Notes under the pieces: generated by a model
Told to the model about the DNA's origin: nothing
Seen by the model: only the letters and a program-made list of their open reading frames with translations
The model's database searches: none
DNA from: Flavobacteriales bacterium
GTDB taxonomy: Bacteria; Bacteroidota; Bacteroidia; Flavobacteriales_E; Vicingaceae
Direction: 5' to 3'
Length of the DNA: 45,384 nt
Assembly (NCBI GenBank): GCA_020853105.1
Contig: JADYZM010000052.1
Location: forward strand, 1 to 45,384
Shown: positions 19,617-29,226 of the stretch, piece after piece
Layout: each line of letters starts with the position of its first letter
Position numbering within the stretch: the stretch's first letter is position 1
Translations under genes and position numbers: made by a program

Positions 19617-20618
19617 ATGAAAATAATTGTGCCGATGGCAGGAAGAGGCTCCAGATTAAGACCTCATACTCTAACAATACCAAAACCATTGTTGCCTGTT
19701 GGTGGAAAGCCAATAGTTCAAAGATTGGTTGAAGATATTACCAAAACATGCGATGAAAAAGTAGATGAAATAGCATTTATTATTGGAGACTTTGGTAAAG
19801 AAGTTGAAGACAATTTAGTGGCTGTAGCCAATAACCTTGGAGCTAAAGGAAGCATTTATTATCAAGAAGAAGCACTTGGAACAGCTCATGCAATATTGTG
19901 TGCAAAAGAAAGTCTTAAAGGCAAAGTTGTTGTAGCTTTTGCCGATACATTATTTAAAGCCAATTTTCAATTAAACAGTGATGCTGATGGTATAATTTGG
20001 GTAAACCAAATAGACGACCCAAGATCATTTGGTGTAGTGAAACTTAATGAAAACAACATTATTACCGATTTTGTTGAAAAACCACAACATTTTGTTTCAG
20101 ATTTAGCAATCATTGGCATCTATTTTTTTAAAGACGGAGAAAATCTTAAAACAGAACTTCAATATTTGATTGACAACAATATCAAAGAAAAAGGAGAATT
20201 TCAACTTACAAACGCCTTAGAAAACATGAAACGAAAGGGAGTAAAATTTGTTCCCGGAAAAGTTGAAGAATGGCTGGATTGCGGAAATTATAAAGCGACA
20301 GTTTATACCAATCAACGAATTTTAGAGTTTGATAAGGATAGTATTAAAACAGAACCTACACTAAGCAATTCAAACAGCTCAATAATTCAGCCTTGTTACA
20401 TTGGTAAAAACGTTTCAATTACCAATTCAGTAATTGGTCCACATGTGTCTATAGGTGATAATGTTCAAATTAAACAAAGTATAATTACAAACACAATCAT
20501 ACAATCAAACTCAACGATAGAAAATTCCAATATAAAAAATTCAATGATTGGGAATCATACAAAAATATACCAACAACAACAAGAATTGAGTGTTGGAGAT
20601 TATTCAGAGCTATACTAA
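19617..20618 (+). CDS. Sugar-phosphate nucleotidyltransferase with C-terminal beta-helix
   Basis: A 333-aa enzyme. The N-terminal Rossmann-like domain carries the pyrophosphorylase signature VPMAGRGSRLRPHTLTIPK and a GTAHAIL loop. After about residue 240 a left-handed beta-helix with hexapeptide repeats follows (IGKNVSITNSVIGPHVSIGDNVQIKQS). It belongs to the group containing glucose-1-phosphate thymidylyltransferases and GlmU-like uridylyltransferases, transferring a nucleotide to a sugar 1-phosphate. The exact nucleotide and sugar are not clear. Next to a flippase gene, it most likely makes an activated sugar for an envelope glycan. Confidence 0.87.
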   Translation: MKIIVPMAGRGSRLRPHTLTIPKPLLPVGGKPIVQRLVEDITKTCDEKVDEIAFIIGDFGKEVEDNLVAVANNLGAKGSIYYQEEALGTAHAILCAKESLKGKVVVAFADTLFKANFQLNSDADGIIWVNQIDDPRSFGVVKLNENNIITDFVEKPQHFVSDLAIIGIYFFKDGENLKTELQYLIDNNIKEKGEFQLTNALENMKRKGVKFVPGKVEEWLDCGNYKATVYTNQRILEFDKDSIKTEPTLSNSNSSIIQPCYIGKNVSITNSVIGPHVSIGDNVQIKQSIITNTIIQSNSTIENSNIKNSMIGNHTKIYQQQQELSVGDYSELY

Positions 20619-20643
20619 ATCTCATTATACAAAAAAATAAATT

Positions 20644-22377
20644 ATGAAAAAACTACACCTGCAAATAGCAATAATACTCAGTATATTCTTTGCGGGATGT
20701 GGCGCTTCAAAAACTCAAAGTCAAACAAAAAAAACAGAAAAGGAGATTTCAGAACAAGACAAAATGAAATTTGATTTTCTTTTCTTCAATGCCAACAAGG
20801 AAAAAATGATTGGCAACAATCAACTTGCCACAAACCTTTTCCAGCAATGTATTGAACTTAATCCAACAGTTGCTGCACCATATTACGAACTAGCAAATCT
20901 TTTTGAAAATAACAACCAAAATAAAGAAGCCGAAGGATATGTTAAAAAAGCGGTTGATATTGATGGTAAAAACTATTGGTATCGCTATCTGTATGCCTTT
21001 ATTTTACAAAAAAACAACAAAATTGAAGAATCATCTAAACAATTTCAAATTTTATTGCAAAATGATCCTGGAAATATAGATTTGTTATACGGTTTAGCCG
21101 GAACACAATTGTTTAGCGGCAAATATGAAGAATCCATTAAAACCTATGATTTAATTGAGAAAGAAGTTGGTATAACCGAAGAAATATCTCTTCAAAAACA
21201 AAAAATATATATCAAACTAAATAATATAGAAAAAGCAGCCGGCGAATTAAAAAAACTTGCTCAGCACTTTCCTGATGAAATTAAATACAAAGGATTCTTA
21301 GCCGATATGTACCTGGCAAACAACATGACAGAGAAAGCATTTGAAATTTACCAGGAAATTTTAGCTAAAAACCCAAATGATCCACTTTCTCACCTGGCTC
21401 TATATGAGTATTACAAAAACAAAGGCGACAAAGAAAACGCTTTAAAAGAACTAAAATTGGTGTTTGAAAACAAAGATTTTGGTATTGATACAAAAATGCA
21501 AGTATTGCTCTATTATTATTCTGCATCAGAAAAAGATGTAGAACAAAAAAAAGAAGCCTACGAGTTAAGTCAACTACTCATAAAAGCACATCCAAATGAT
21601 GCAAAGTCATATACAATTTATGCCGATTTGCTTTATCGAGACAAAAAATTAGATAGTGCCAAAGAAAACTACCTGAAAGCAATTGAGTTTGACAGCTCAA
21701 AGTTTGCAATTTGGAATCAGGTGATTATGATTGAATCAGAACTGATGGACATAGATGGAATGTTGAAACACAGTAAAACAGCAATTGATTTATTTCCAAG
21801 CCAACCCATTTTTTATTTCTTCTACGGCATTTCCAATCTTCAAAAAAAGAATTTCAAAGAAGCAGCCGATTATTTAACAATCGGAAAAGATTATTCTCAC
21901 AATAATCAACCCTTACTGGCACAGTTTTATGCAAATCTTGGAGACTGTCACAATCAATTAAAAGAATATGAAAAATCAGATGGATTTTATGATAAAGCAT
22001 TAAGTATTGAGCCCAATAACATATATGTATTGAATAATTATAGTTATTATCTTTCATTGCGTGGAGAAAATCTGGATAAGGCAGAAAAAATGTCAGCCAA
22101 AACAAATGAACTGGAGCCCAATCAGCCAAATTATGAAGATACTTATGCTTGGATTTTATATAAACAAGGAAAATATATTGCAGCTAAAGAATGGTTGGAA
22201 AAGGCAATTACCAATGGAGGCAAAACCAATGCAGTAATTATTGAACATTTGGGTGATGTAAATGCAAAATTGGGTGATATAAATAAAGCAGTTGAACTTT
22301 GGATTAATGCAAAATCATTAGGCGATACTTCAGATTTATTAGATAAAAAAATTAATGACAAAAAACTTTATGAATAA
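20644..22377 (+). CDS. TPR-repeat lipoprotein
   Basis: A 577-aa lipoprotein: the signal peptide MKKLHLQIAIILSIFFAGC has a lipobox cysteine at 19. The mature part is nearly all tetratricopeptide repeats (about 12; for example YYELANLFENNNQNKEAEGY and LGDCHNQLKEYEKSDGFYDK). Such proteins scaffold envelope complexes on the periplasmic face of a membrane. No specific function is assigned, but the gene sits in the conserved flippase-to-EnvC block and overlaps the start of the next lipoprotein gene, pointing to joint expression with it. Confidence 0.82.
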   Translation: MKKLHLQIAIILSIFFAGCGASKTQSQTKKTEKEISEQDKMKFDFLFFNANKEKMIGNNQLATNLFQQCIELNPTVAAPYYELANLFENNNQNKEAEGYVKKAVDIDGKNYWYRYLYAFILQKNNKIEESSKQFQILLQNDPGNIDLLYGLAGTQLFSGKYEESIKTYDLIEKEVGITEEISLQKQKIYIKLNNIEKAAGELKKLAQHFPDEIKYKGFLADMYLANNMTEKAFEIYQEILAKNPNDPLSHLALYEYYKNKGDKENALKELKLVFENKDFGIDTKMQVLLYYYSASEKDVEQKKEAYELSQLLIKAHPNDAKSYTIYADLLYRDKKLDSAKENYLKAIEFDSSKFAIWNQVIMIESELMDIDGMLKHSKTAIDLFPSQPIFYFFYGISNLQKKNFKEAADYLTIGKDYSHNNQPLLAQFYANLGDCHNQLKEYEKSDGFYDKALSIEPNNIYVLNNYSYYLSLRGENLDKAEKMSAKTNELEPNQPNYEDTYAWILYKQGKYIAAKEWLEKAITNGGKTNAVIIEHLGDVNAKLGDINKAVELWINAKSLGDTSDLLDKKINDKKLYE

Positions 22378-23254
22378 ACCTGCCCAATTCATAAAGAAAG
22401 CTCAAAGAGTTTATAAGAATCCGACAGAATCATTTGATTTATCTAGATTTGTTTTTCCTTTACTTGTCTTGATTTTTTTTGGATGTAAAAGCACCAAAGA
22501 AGTTACTAAGCAAAAATTAGAACATTATTCTACAAAAGAGTTACTCGATAGCTTAGAAAATTACGAAATGCACTTTCAGAGCCTTTCAACAAAGGCAGAG
22601 ATTACCTATTTTGATGAGAAGGAAACCTCATTTAAAGCCAATTTAAGAATCCGAAAAGATAGTGCAATTTGGATTTCCATTACACCCGCTCTTGGAATTG
22701 AATTTGCACGTGTGTTGGTAACAAAAGATACGGTTTTATTCATGGACAGAATGCACAACAAATTTTTTGCCGGTGATTTTACATACATCAACAAACTGTT
22801 TAATGTAGAATTAGACTACAAAATGCTCGAATCACTTTTGATTGGAAATAGTATAGAGTTTGAAAAAAATGAAAAAATAAAAACGTCAATTGACCGCCAA
22901 AAAGATCTCTATTTTATTGGAACAGAACGAAAAAGAAAAGTAAAAAAAGACATTAAGAAAGAACTAAAAAAAGACAAAGAAATAATTAAAGACCAAACGC
23001 AAATCTTATGGATTTACCCAAACTCATTTAAAATAGCAGAATTGCTCTTGAAAGATCCGGAAAAAAATCAATCCTTACAAGGAATATTTTCAGACCATAG
23101 AATTGTAGAAAATCAAATTTTACCTTTTAAACTTAATTATATCATAGAATCCAAAAAAACACTTAAAATTGATGTTAATTATGGAAAAGTAACTTTAAAT
23201 AACGATCTTAACTTTTCCTTTAAGATACCTGAAAAATATGAGCAGATTTATTAA
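22370..23254 (+). CDS. DUF4292-family lipoprotein
   Basis: A DUF4292-type envelope protein of 294 aa counted from ATG 22370. A slightly earlier in-frame ATG at 22355 overlaps the upstream gene more. An unusually long 27-residue N-terminal stretch precedes a hydrophobic core and lipobox LIFFGC (cysteine 39 from 22370). The body is a beta-rich fold with the motif SITPALGIEFARVLVTKDTVLFMDR, reminiscent of LolA/LolB-like lipoprotein-carrier half-barrels, which is how this family is usually viewed. It overlaps the TPR gene upstream and EnvC downstream (17 nt). A role in outer-membrane assembly or lipid/lipoprotein handling is inferred, not shown. Confidence 0.78.
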   Translation: MNKPAQFIKKAQRVYKNPTESFDLSRFVFPLLVLIFFGCKSTKEVTKQKLEHYSTKELLDSLENYEMHFQSLSTKAEITYFDEKETSFKANLRIRKDSAIWISITPALGIEFARVLVTKDTVLFMDRMHNKFFAGDFTYINKLFNVELDYKMLESLLIGNSIEFEKNEKIKTSIDRQKDLYFIGTERKRKVKKDIKKELKKDKEIIKDQTQILWIYPNSFKIAELLLKDPEKNQSLQGIFSDHRIVENQILPFKLNYIIESKKTLKIDVNYGKVTLNNDLNFSFKIPEKYEQIY

Positions 23255-24491
23255 ATACTTCTCATTTTTAATGTTGTTTGCATTGATTTTTATTGCAAAC
23301 TCAGATTCTTATGCCCAATCCAAAAAAGAATTGGAAGAAAAGAAAAAACAACTTCAAAAAGAGATTTCTTTAACCAACAAACTACTTTCAGAAACAAAAA
23401 AAAATAAGGAAACAACACTCGATGAGCTGGTAAAATTAAAAAGTAAAATTACAGCTCGCCAAGAATTGATATCGGCTATTAATCAAAACATTCGAATTGT
23501 ATCAAAAGACATCAGCGAAACTCAACATTCAATTGCAGCACTCCAAGCGGATTTAGAAAGGCTAAAATCAGAGTATGCAAAAATGATTTATTATGCCTAC
23601 AAAAACCGAAGTAATTTTGATAAAATAATGTTCATATTTTCATCAGAAAACTTTAACCAAGCATACAAACGATTAAAATACATTCAACAATATTCAAATT
23701 TTAGAAAAAAACAAGCCGAAACAATAATCAAAACCCAAACTGAATTAAAAGCAAAAATTGAAAAACTAAATCAGGAAAAGCAAGAGAAATCTGCATTATT
23801 ATCACTTGAAGAACAAGAAAAACAAAAGTTAGCAGTTGAAAAAACCGAACAAGAAGCAACCGTTCAGAAATTACAATCCAAAGAACAAGAATTAAAAACA
23901 AATCTCAGATCAAAAGAAGAGTCTGCAAGAAAACTTCAAAAAGCAATAGAAAAAATAATCGAAGAAGAAATTCGAAAAGCTCGTGAAGCAGCAGAAAAAG
24001 CCAATAAAGGCAATAAAAACCCAACAACCAACACAAAAACTAGTTTTCCACTTACACCCGAAGCTTTAAAACTATCAAACTCATTTGCTTCAAACAAAGG
24101 AAATTTACCTTGGCCGGTAGCTGAAGGAATAATTACAGACAGATTTGGTCAACACCCACACCCTGTATTAACAGGAATTGAAATTAACAATAATGGAATT
24201 GATATCAGTACAGTTAACGGAGCAATTGCCAGAGCAATTTTTGATGGAGAAGTTAGTTCTGTGGCAATTATTCCCGGGGGTGGAAAAGTAGTAATGATTA
24301 GACATGGCGAATACCTAAGTGTTTATTCATATCTAAACGATGTGTATGTTAAAAAAGGAGATAAAATAACTACCAAACAACACATTGGAACCATGGTTAA
24401 CGAATCAGACAAGTCAAAAACCAATATTCACCTTGAAATTTGGAAAGGAATGACCAAATTAAATCCGGAATATTGGATTTACAGAAAATAA
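23238..24491 (+). CDS. EnvC-like murein hydrolase activator (degenerate M23)
   Basis: A 417-aa exported protein: signal peptide about 1-27 (SYA/Q), a long charged coiled coil at about 28-255, and a C-terminal LytM/M23 domain at about 285-415 (LPWPVAEGIITDRFGQHPHPV). The catalytic metal ligands are mostly lost. The HxxxD motif reads NNGID, the mid-domain histidine is tyrosine (YSYLN) and the HxH motif reads NIH. It should therefore not cut peptidoglycan itself but, like E. coli EnvC, activate a periplasmic amidase during cell separation. It is the last gene of the overlapping envelope operon and is followed by the GSCFA gene after 18 nt. Confidence 0.88.
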   Translation: MSRFIKYFSFLMLFALIFIANSDSYAQSKKELEEKKKQLQKEISLTNKLLSETKKNKETTLDELVKLKSKITARQELISAINQNIRIVSKDISETQHSIAALQADLERLKSEYAKMIYYAYKNRSNFDKIMFIFSSENFNQAYKRLKYIQQYSNFRKKQAETIIKTQTELKAKIEKLNQEKQEKSALLSLEEQEKQKLAVEKTEQEATVQKLQSKEQELKTNLRSKEESARKLQKAIEKIIEEEIRKAREAAEKANKGNKNPTTNTKTSFPLTPEALKLSNSFASNKGNLPWPVAEGIITDRFGQHPHPVLTGIEINNNGIDISTVNGAIARAIFDGEVSSVAIIPGGGKVVMIRHGEYLSVYSYLNDVYVKKGDKITTKQHIGTMVNESDKSKTNIHLEIWKGMTKLNPEYWIYRK

Positions 24492-24509
24492 AGTCAAGCA
24501 GCAATTAAA

Positions 24510-25481
24510 ATGGAATTTTTTCTCAAAAACTCTATTCAACCTTCTTCTGTTAAAATTTCTCACCACGAACCTGTGTTATTGGTTGGGTCTTGTTTTACTG
24601 AAAACATTGGCAACAAACTTTCTAATTTTAAGTTCAAAACTCTTGCTAACCCTTTTGGAATCATTTATAATCCCATTTCAATTGTTGAGTCAATTTTAAG
24701 AATTAAAAGCAACAAGCCATATTCAGAACCAGAAATCATATCAAACCACGGAAAGTTTTTCAGTTTAGACCACCATGGCAGTTTCTCTCAAAACGACAAA
24801 AATAAATGTATTCAAAAAATCAACGACGAATTAAATTTTGCTAATGAGTTTCTGCAAAAGATAAATACCATTATTATAACTCTTGGAACAGCATGGGTTT
24901 ATGAATATACTGAACAAAATAAAATTGTTGCAAACTGTCACAAAATTCCAGCAAAAAAATTTAATAAAAGACTATTGTCAGTTGAAGAAACAATAGAAAA
25001 ACTAGTTGAACTAGCAAATGAGTTAAGTGAAGTAAACATTATTTTTAGTGTTAGCCCCGTAAGACATATTGCTGAAGGATTACACGAAAACAACATCAGC
25101 AAATCTGTATTACATGTAGCTATAAATCACATGATAAATAACTATAGTAATTGTAGCTATTTTCCTGCGTATGAAATTGTGATTGATGAATTGCGTGATT
25201 ATCGTTTCTATCAACAAGATTTAATACACCCCACACAACAAGCAATAGATTATGTTTGGAAAAAATTTTCTGAAACTTTTTTTGACATACCAACACAAAA
25301 ACTGAATGAACAAATAGAAAAGATTCAACAAGCAGCAAACCATCGTCCGTTTGACTTTGAAAGCGAATCTCATCAAAAATTTATTAAAACACAGCTATTT
25401 AACATTCAACAGCTAGAAAAGAAAATACCTTTTTTAAATTTCGAGAATGAAAAATTAAATCTGATAAATAAAATAGAATAA
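24510..25481 (+). CDS. GSCFA-domain protein
   Basis: A 323-aa protein with the family-defining N-terminal motif PVLLVGSCFTENIG (GSCF at 26-29). Further conserved blocks are LGTAWVYEY, FSVSPVRH and the C-terminal DLIHPTQQA. The fold is related to SGNH/GDSL hydrolases, where serine in the first block and the D-x-x-H of the last block would form the catalytic set. The substrate of GSCFA proteins is unknown. There is no signal peptide, so it is cytoplasmic. It lies close behind the EnvC-like gene and may share its transcript. Confidence 0.87.
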   Translation: MEFFLKNSIQPSSVKISHHEPVLLVGSCFTENIGNKLSNFKFKTLANPFGIIYNPISIVESILRIKSNKPYSEPEIISNHGKFFSLDHHGSFSQNDKNKCIQKINDELNFANEFLQKINTIIITLGTAWVYEYTEQNKIVANCHKIPAKKFNKRLLSVEETIEKLVELANELSEVNIIFSVSPVRHIAEGLHENNISKSVLHVAINHMINNYSNCSYFPAYEIVIDELRDYRFYQQDLIHPTQQAIDYVWKKFSETFFDIPTQKLNEQIEKIQQAANHRPFDFESESHQKFIKTQLFNIQQLEKKIPFLNFENEKLNLINKIE

Positions 25482-25607
25482 ACCCATTCAAATACCATTG
25501 AAATTTAGCCTCTTTTATTATGGAATCAAACAAATAAAGTATTTCTGTATTTTAGCAGATTATTTTATAATAAAGGCATTAAAAAGTAGTTATTAGCTAT
25601 TTCTAAG

Positions 25608-28178
25608 TTGAAACATTTCAGTTATATAAAGGTTATTTTGATTGTTTGTGCAGTTCTTTTAGCAGCTTGTTCAACCAAAAAAAATTCATTTACCCGCAGA
25701 GCCTATCACAATACAACCACCCGATACAATTATTATTTTAACGCAAAAGAAATATTTAAAACAACAAACCTAAAACTCAAAGAAGAACATGTTGATGATT
25801 TTTCAGAATTGATACCGCTTTTTATCTTGCCCAACGAAGAAAAATCCAAGAGCTTATATCCTGAAATGGATAAAATAATAGATAAATGCTCCGAAGCAAT
25901 TGACCGTCATTCAATTTATGTAAAAAAAGAAGAACATAACAAATGGATAGATGATTGTTACATGCTCATTGGTAAATCCAGATTTTATAAAGGAGAGCAT
26001 TTTTTGGCAATTGAAATGTTTGAATACGTTGCTAAATCGTACAACAAAAAACCAGAACGCTATCCCGCCTTAATTTGGCTAGCACGAACAAATTTAAAAA
26101 TCAACGAACCCGGAAAAGCTGAACTTTATCTCAAACAAATGGATGAAGGCAAAGAACCGCCAGAGAAATACCAAAGCGAATATCATGCGGTTTATGCCGA
26201 TTTTCTCATAAAAAATCTGAATTATGACGAAGCCATTTCTCATTTAGAAAAAGCATTGAAAGTAACCAAAAAAAGAAATGAAAAATATAGGTATAACTAT
26301 GTTTTGGCTCAGCTCTGGCTGAAGAAAAAAGAATTTAGCAAAGCTTCGGAGTATTTTTCAAAGGTTATGAAATTAAAACCTCGTTACGACATGATGTTTA
26401 ATGCTCAAATCAGCAAAGCACTTTCATTTGACATTGACGGTAAGAATAACGACGACATAAAAAAAATGCTCGTGAAAATGCTAAAAGATGCAAAAAACAA
26501 AGACTTCTTAGATCAAATTTATTATGCTCTAGCTGATATCGCGTTTAAACAAGCCGATGAACCACTCGGAATCGAGTACTTAAAAAAATCAATTGAAACC
26601 AGTGTTGCTAACGACAAACAAAAAGCCCTCTCCTATTTAAGATTAGGAGAACTGTACTACTCTAAACCAAAATATGTTCCGGCACAGGCATATTACGACA
26701 GTTGTGTAGCTTTTCTTCCTGAAACTTACAAGGACTATGAAAACATTTACACCAGAAGTAAATCACTCAAAAAATTAGTAGAAAATATTTTTGTTGTTGA
26801 GGTTGAAGATAGTCTTCAAAAAATGGCTGTAGATAAAGAATATAGAGATCAAACCATTTCTAAACTAATCAAAGAAGCTGAGCTGGAAGAACAAAAAAAA
26901 CAAGAATTAGAAGCCCAAAATTTAAACAACAATACTACCGATGGAATGGCAAATATGAACTCCAACTCAAACGGAAAGTGGTATTTTTATAACTCAACAA
27001 TTCTAAATTTTGGAAAAAATGATTTTCAACAAAAATGGGGAGGCAGAAAATTAGAAGACAACTGGAGAAGGTCAAACAAACAAGCCAATTTTAACTTTGA
27101 AGAAGAACAACAAGCTACAAACGATTCCATTTCAAATGATACGATTGTAGAGAACGAAAAAACAAAACCAGAATATTATCTCAAATATTTGCCGCTCGAC
27201 GAACAAAAGATGACGGCTTCGCACAACAAAATTATTGAAGCTTTATACGCTTTAGGAAACATTTATCGCGAAGATTTTGCCGATTATAACCACTCCATAG
27301 AATCGTTTCAAACCTTGCTTCAACGCTATGATACATGCCGCTATGTGCTTCCAAGTTGGTATAACCTGTATCGCATCAGCTTGTTAATTAATGATGATGC
27401 AATGAAAGAAAAATACAAACGGTTAATAATTGAAAATTATCCGGAAAGTGAATATGCTCGAATAATTCAAGACCCAACATACAACAAAACAACCCGTGAA
27501 GCCAGAAAAAGAGTTGACAATTATTACAGCATTATTTTTGACCTATATAAAGAAGAAAAATACAGCACTGTGCTGACTAGAGTCGAAAAAGCAAAGAGTA
27601 TTTTTGCAGACAACCACATACAAGACAAATTTGATTTTATAGCCGCATTGTCAGTTGGGCACATAAACACAAGAGATTCATTTGTGTTGGCTCTCGAAAA
27701 TGTAATAAAAAATCATGCAACATCAACTGTTTCAGCAGAAGCAAAAGCTATTTTAGACCTACTAAAAAAAGAAAAATCAACACAGTTACCCACCACAACA
27801 ACAGAAAAATACACTTACAAACCTAATGAAACCTACTTTTTTATTGCTGTTGTTCCGGCTACTGATAAAAACACAACCAAGTATAATGAGAGCATTTCAA
27901 ATTTTAATAGTGTTTATTACAAAAATGAAACTTTTAAAGTAAACAGCATATTTTTAAATGGATTAAACCAATTGGTAATGGTTAAAGAATTAAAAACAGA
28001 AGATTTTGCAAAAGATTATTTCAAATCGTTCAAATTAAACAATGAACATTTAGCAGAACTAAACAGCAAAAACTACCAGTATTTTTTAATATCCAACTCA
28101 AATTTTATTGAGTTTTATAAAGATAAAAATATTCAAGATTATTTAACTTTCTTCAACAAACAGTTTGGATTAGAATAA
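25608..28178 (+). CDS. porW: T9SS/gliding lipoprotein SprE (PorW)
   Basis: An 856-aa TPR lipoprotein. The signal peptide has a lipobox cysteine at 21 (VCAVLLAAC) and is followed by the family hallmark FTRRAYHNTTTRYNYYFNAK. Tetratricopeptide repeats fill about 90-400 and recur at about 545-690. The C-terminal domain (about 745-856) resembles the SPOR-like tail seen in this family. SprE of Flavobacterium and PorW of Porphyromonas are required for type IX secretion, linking the energised inner-membrane motor and outer components. The start must be TTG at 25608: an in-frame stop lies at 25587-25589, and no ATG or GTG occurs between that stop and the lipobox. The gene is monocistronic or first in its unit. 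Confidence 0.88.
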   Translation: MKHFSYIKVILIVCAVLLAACSTKKNSFTRRAYHNTTTRYNYYFNAKEIFKTTNLKLKEEHVDDFSELIPLFILPNEEKSKSLYPEMDKIIDKCSEAIDRHSIYVKKEEHNKWIDDCYMLIGKSRFYKGEHFLAIEMFEYVAKSYNKKPERYPALIWLARTNLKINEPGKAELYLKQMDEGKEPPEKYQSEYHAVYADFLIKNLNYDEAISHLEKALKVTKKRNEKYRYNYVLAQLWLKKKEFSKASEYFSKVMKLKPRYDMMFNAQISKALSFDIDGKNNDDIKKMLVKMLKDAKNKDFLDQIYYALADIAFKQADEPLGIEYLKKSIETSVANDKQKALSYLRLGELYYSKPKYVPAQAYYDSCVAFLPETYKDYENIYTRSKSLKKLVENIFVVEVEDSLQKMAVDKEYRDQTISKLIKEAELEEQKKQELEAQNLNNNTTDGMANMNSNSNGKWYFYNSTILNFGKNDFQQKWGGRKLEDNWRRSNKQANFNFEEEQQATNDSISNDTIVENEKTKPEYYLKYLPLDEQKMTASHNKIIEALYALGNIYREDFADYNHSIESFQTLLQRYDTCRYVLPSWYNLYRISLLINDDAMKEKYKRLIIENYPESEYARIIQDPTYNKTTREARKRVDNYYSIIFDLYKEEKYSTVLTRVEKAKSIFADNHIQDKFDFIAALSVGHINTRDSFVLALENVIKNHATSTVSAEAKAILDLLKKEKSTQLPTTTTEKYTYKPNETYFFIAVVPATDKNTTKYNESISNFNSVYYKNETFKVNSIFLNGLNQLVMVKELKTEDFAKDYFKSFKLNNEHLAELNSKNYQYFLISNSNFIEFYKDKNIQDYLTFFNKQFGLE

Positions 28179-28194
28179 TGTTTTAATATATTTG
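28164..28194 (+). promoter_or_regulatory. Bacteroidota promoter for bactofilin-atpZ
   Basis: TTTG at 28164-28167, a 19-nt spacer and TATATTTG at 28187-28194 match both halves of the phylum consensus. The predicted start near 28201 leaves a leader of about 20 nt before the bactofilin ATG at 28220. The promoter overlaps the end of sprE/porW. Confidence 0.65.
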
Positions 28195-28219
28195 TTCTGC
28201 TCAAAAAATTCTAAATCCT

Positions 28220-28651
28220 ATGTTTAACAAAAACAATTCAACTATGTCAAAAGTTCAAGAAACAGACGCTTCTTCAATTAATATTATTCGAAAAGGAACA
28301 GAAATTAAAGGTGAAATAAATTGCTTAGGCGACATTAGAATCGACGGAACCCTTTCAGGTAAAATTTTTACAGAAGGAAAATTGGTTGTTGGACAAACCG
28401 GAAATATAGAAGGCGAAGTTACATGTAAAAATGCCGATATTTCTGGCACAATAAAAGCAAATATTGCCGTTAAAGAATTGTTATTATTAAAATCTACTGC
28501 CAATATTATTGGAGATATCAAAACAGGTAAATTATCTGTTGAACCTGGAGCAAATTTCACAGGTTCATGTAATATGGGAGCATTGGTAAAAGGAATAAGT
28601 AATAATGAAGAAAAACGAGAAGTCCTCGAAAAAGCAAAACAATTCGCTTAA
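28220..28651 (+). CDS. Bactofilin (polymer-forming cytoskeletal protein)
   Basis: A 143-aa bactofilin. A short disordered N-terminus leads into a right-handed beta-helix (about 25-125) of repeats such as GEINCLGDIRIDGTLSGKI and GNIEGEVTCKNADISGTI. Bactofilins polymerise without nucleotide into filaments under the inner membrane and help position cell-wall enzymes or shape the cell. The last 47 nt overlap the start of atpZ, so the protein is co-translated with the ATP synthase assembly cluster, an arrangement seen in other members of the phylum. ATG 28220 fits the promoter just upstream; an internal ATG at 28244 is possible. Confidence 0.92.
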   Translation: MFNKNNSTMSKVQETDASSINIIRKGTEIKGEINCLGDIRIDGTLSGKIFTEGKLVVGQTGNIEGEVTCKNADISGTIKANIAVKELLLLKSTANIIGDIKTGKLSVEPGANFTGSCNMGALVKGISNNEEKREVLEKAKQFA

Positions 28652-28850
28652 TCAATACGCCAGGTTTTCTAGTATAGCTATCCAAATGGGTGTTATAATA
28701 GGCGCTAGTGCCTGGGGAGGACGTAAACTCGACGAAAAACTTAATCTAAACAAACCCTACTTAACCATCATTCTGTCACTTGTTGGCGTGGCACTTGCTT
28801 TATATCTTATCATTAGAGAAGTAATTAATATGGGGAAAAATGAACAATAA
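28605..28850 (+). CDS. atpZ: AtpZ/AtpI-family protein
   Basis: An 81-aa inner-membrane protein with a basic N-terminus and two membrane helices (about 25-43 and 53-70), with the AtpZ-type motif GASAWGGRKLDEKL between them. AtpZ/AtpI proteins help assemble the c-ring of the F-type ATP synthase and may move magnesium or calcium. It starts inside the bactofilin gene (47-nt overlap) and its stop overlaps the next start by 11 nt. The atp structural genes follow after a promoter. Confidence 0.85.
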   Translation: MKKNEKSSKKQNNSLNQYARFSSIAIQMGVIIGASAWGGRKLDEKLNLNKPYLTIILSLVGVALALYLIIREVINMGKNEQ

Positions 28851-29226
28851 ATTCAAATTTTCAATTGGAATTGTTGGTTTTGTTATTGTTGTTTTTTTTC
28901 TTCATTTTCTAACAAATCGTCTTGTTTCTATATCAATTACAGAAAAGAATTTAATAAAAATTCATCTGTTTATCATACTTACAACAATAATTGTGATTTT
29001 TCTTTCATCAAAAATTTTAAAAAACTTTCCAGACAAAGTAGGTTTTGGTTATATGGGATTAATGCTTTTTAAAATGATTGCTTCAATATTTTTTTTGTTT
29101 CCCTTTTTCTCCATTAAAACCATAGAAACTAAAATATTTGTAGCAAACTTTTTTGCCATATACTTCATCTATCTTGCTGTTGAGGTAATTGTTTTACTCA
29201 ACATAATAAAAACCAAAAATTTTTAA
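28840..29226 (+). CDS. Small membrane protein of the atp cluster (DUF6168-like)
   Basis: A 128-aa protein with four predicted membrane helices (about 7-25, 42-60, 70-90 and 99-122) and little else. It occupies the place of AtpI between atpZ and atpB and overlaps atpZ by 11 nt. It is similar in size and layout to DUF6168-type proteins that Bacteroidota carry at this site. An AtpI-like role in c-ring assembly is inferred from position only; no catalytic residues are visible. Confidence 0.65.
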   Translation: MNNKFKFSIGIVGFVIVVFFLHFLTNRLVSISITEKNLIKIHLFIILTTIIVIFLSSKILKNFPDKVGFGYMGLMLFKMIASIFFLFPFFSIKTIETKIFVANFFAIYFIYLAVEVIVLLNIIKTKNF

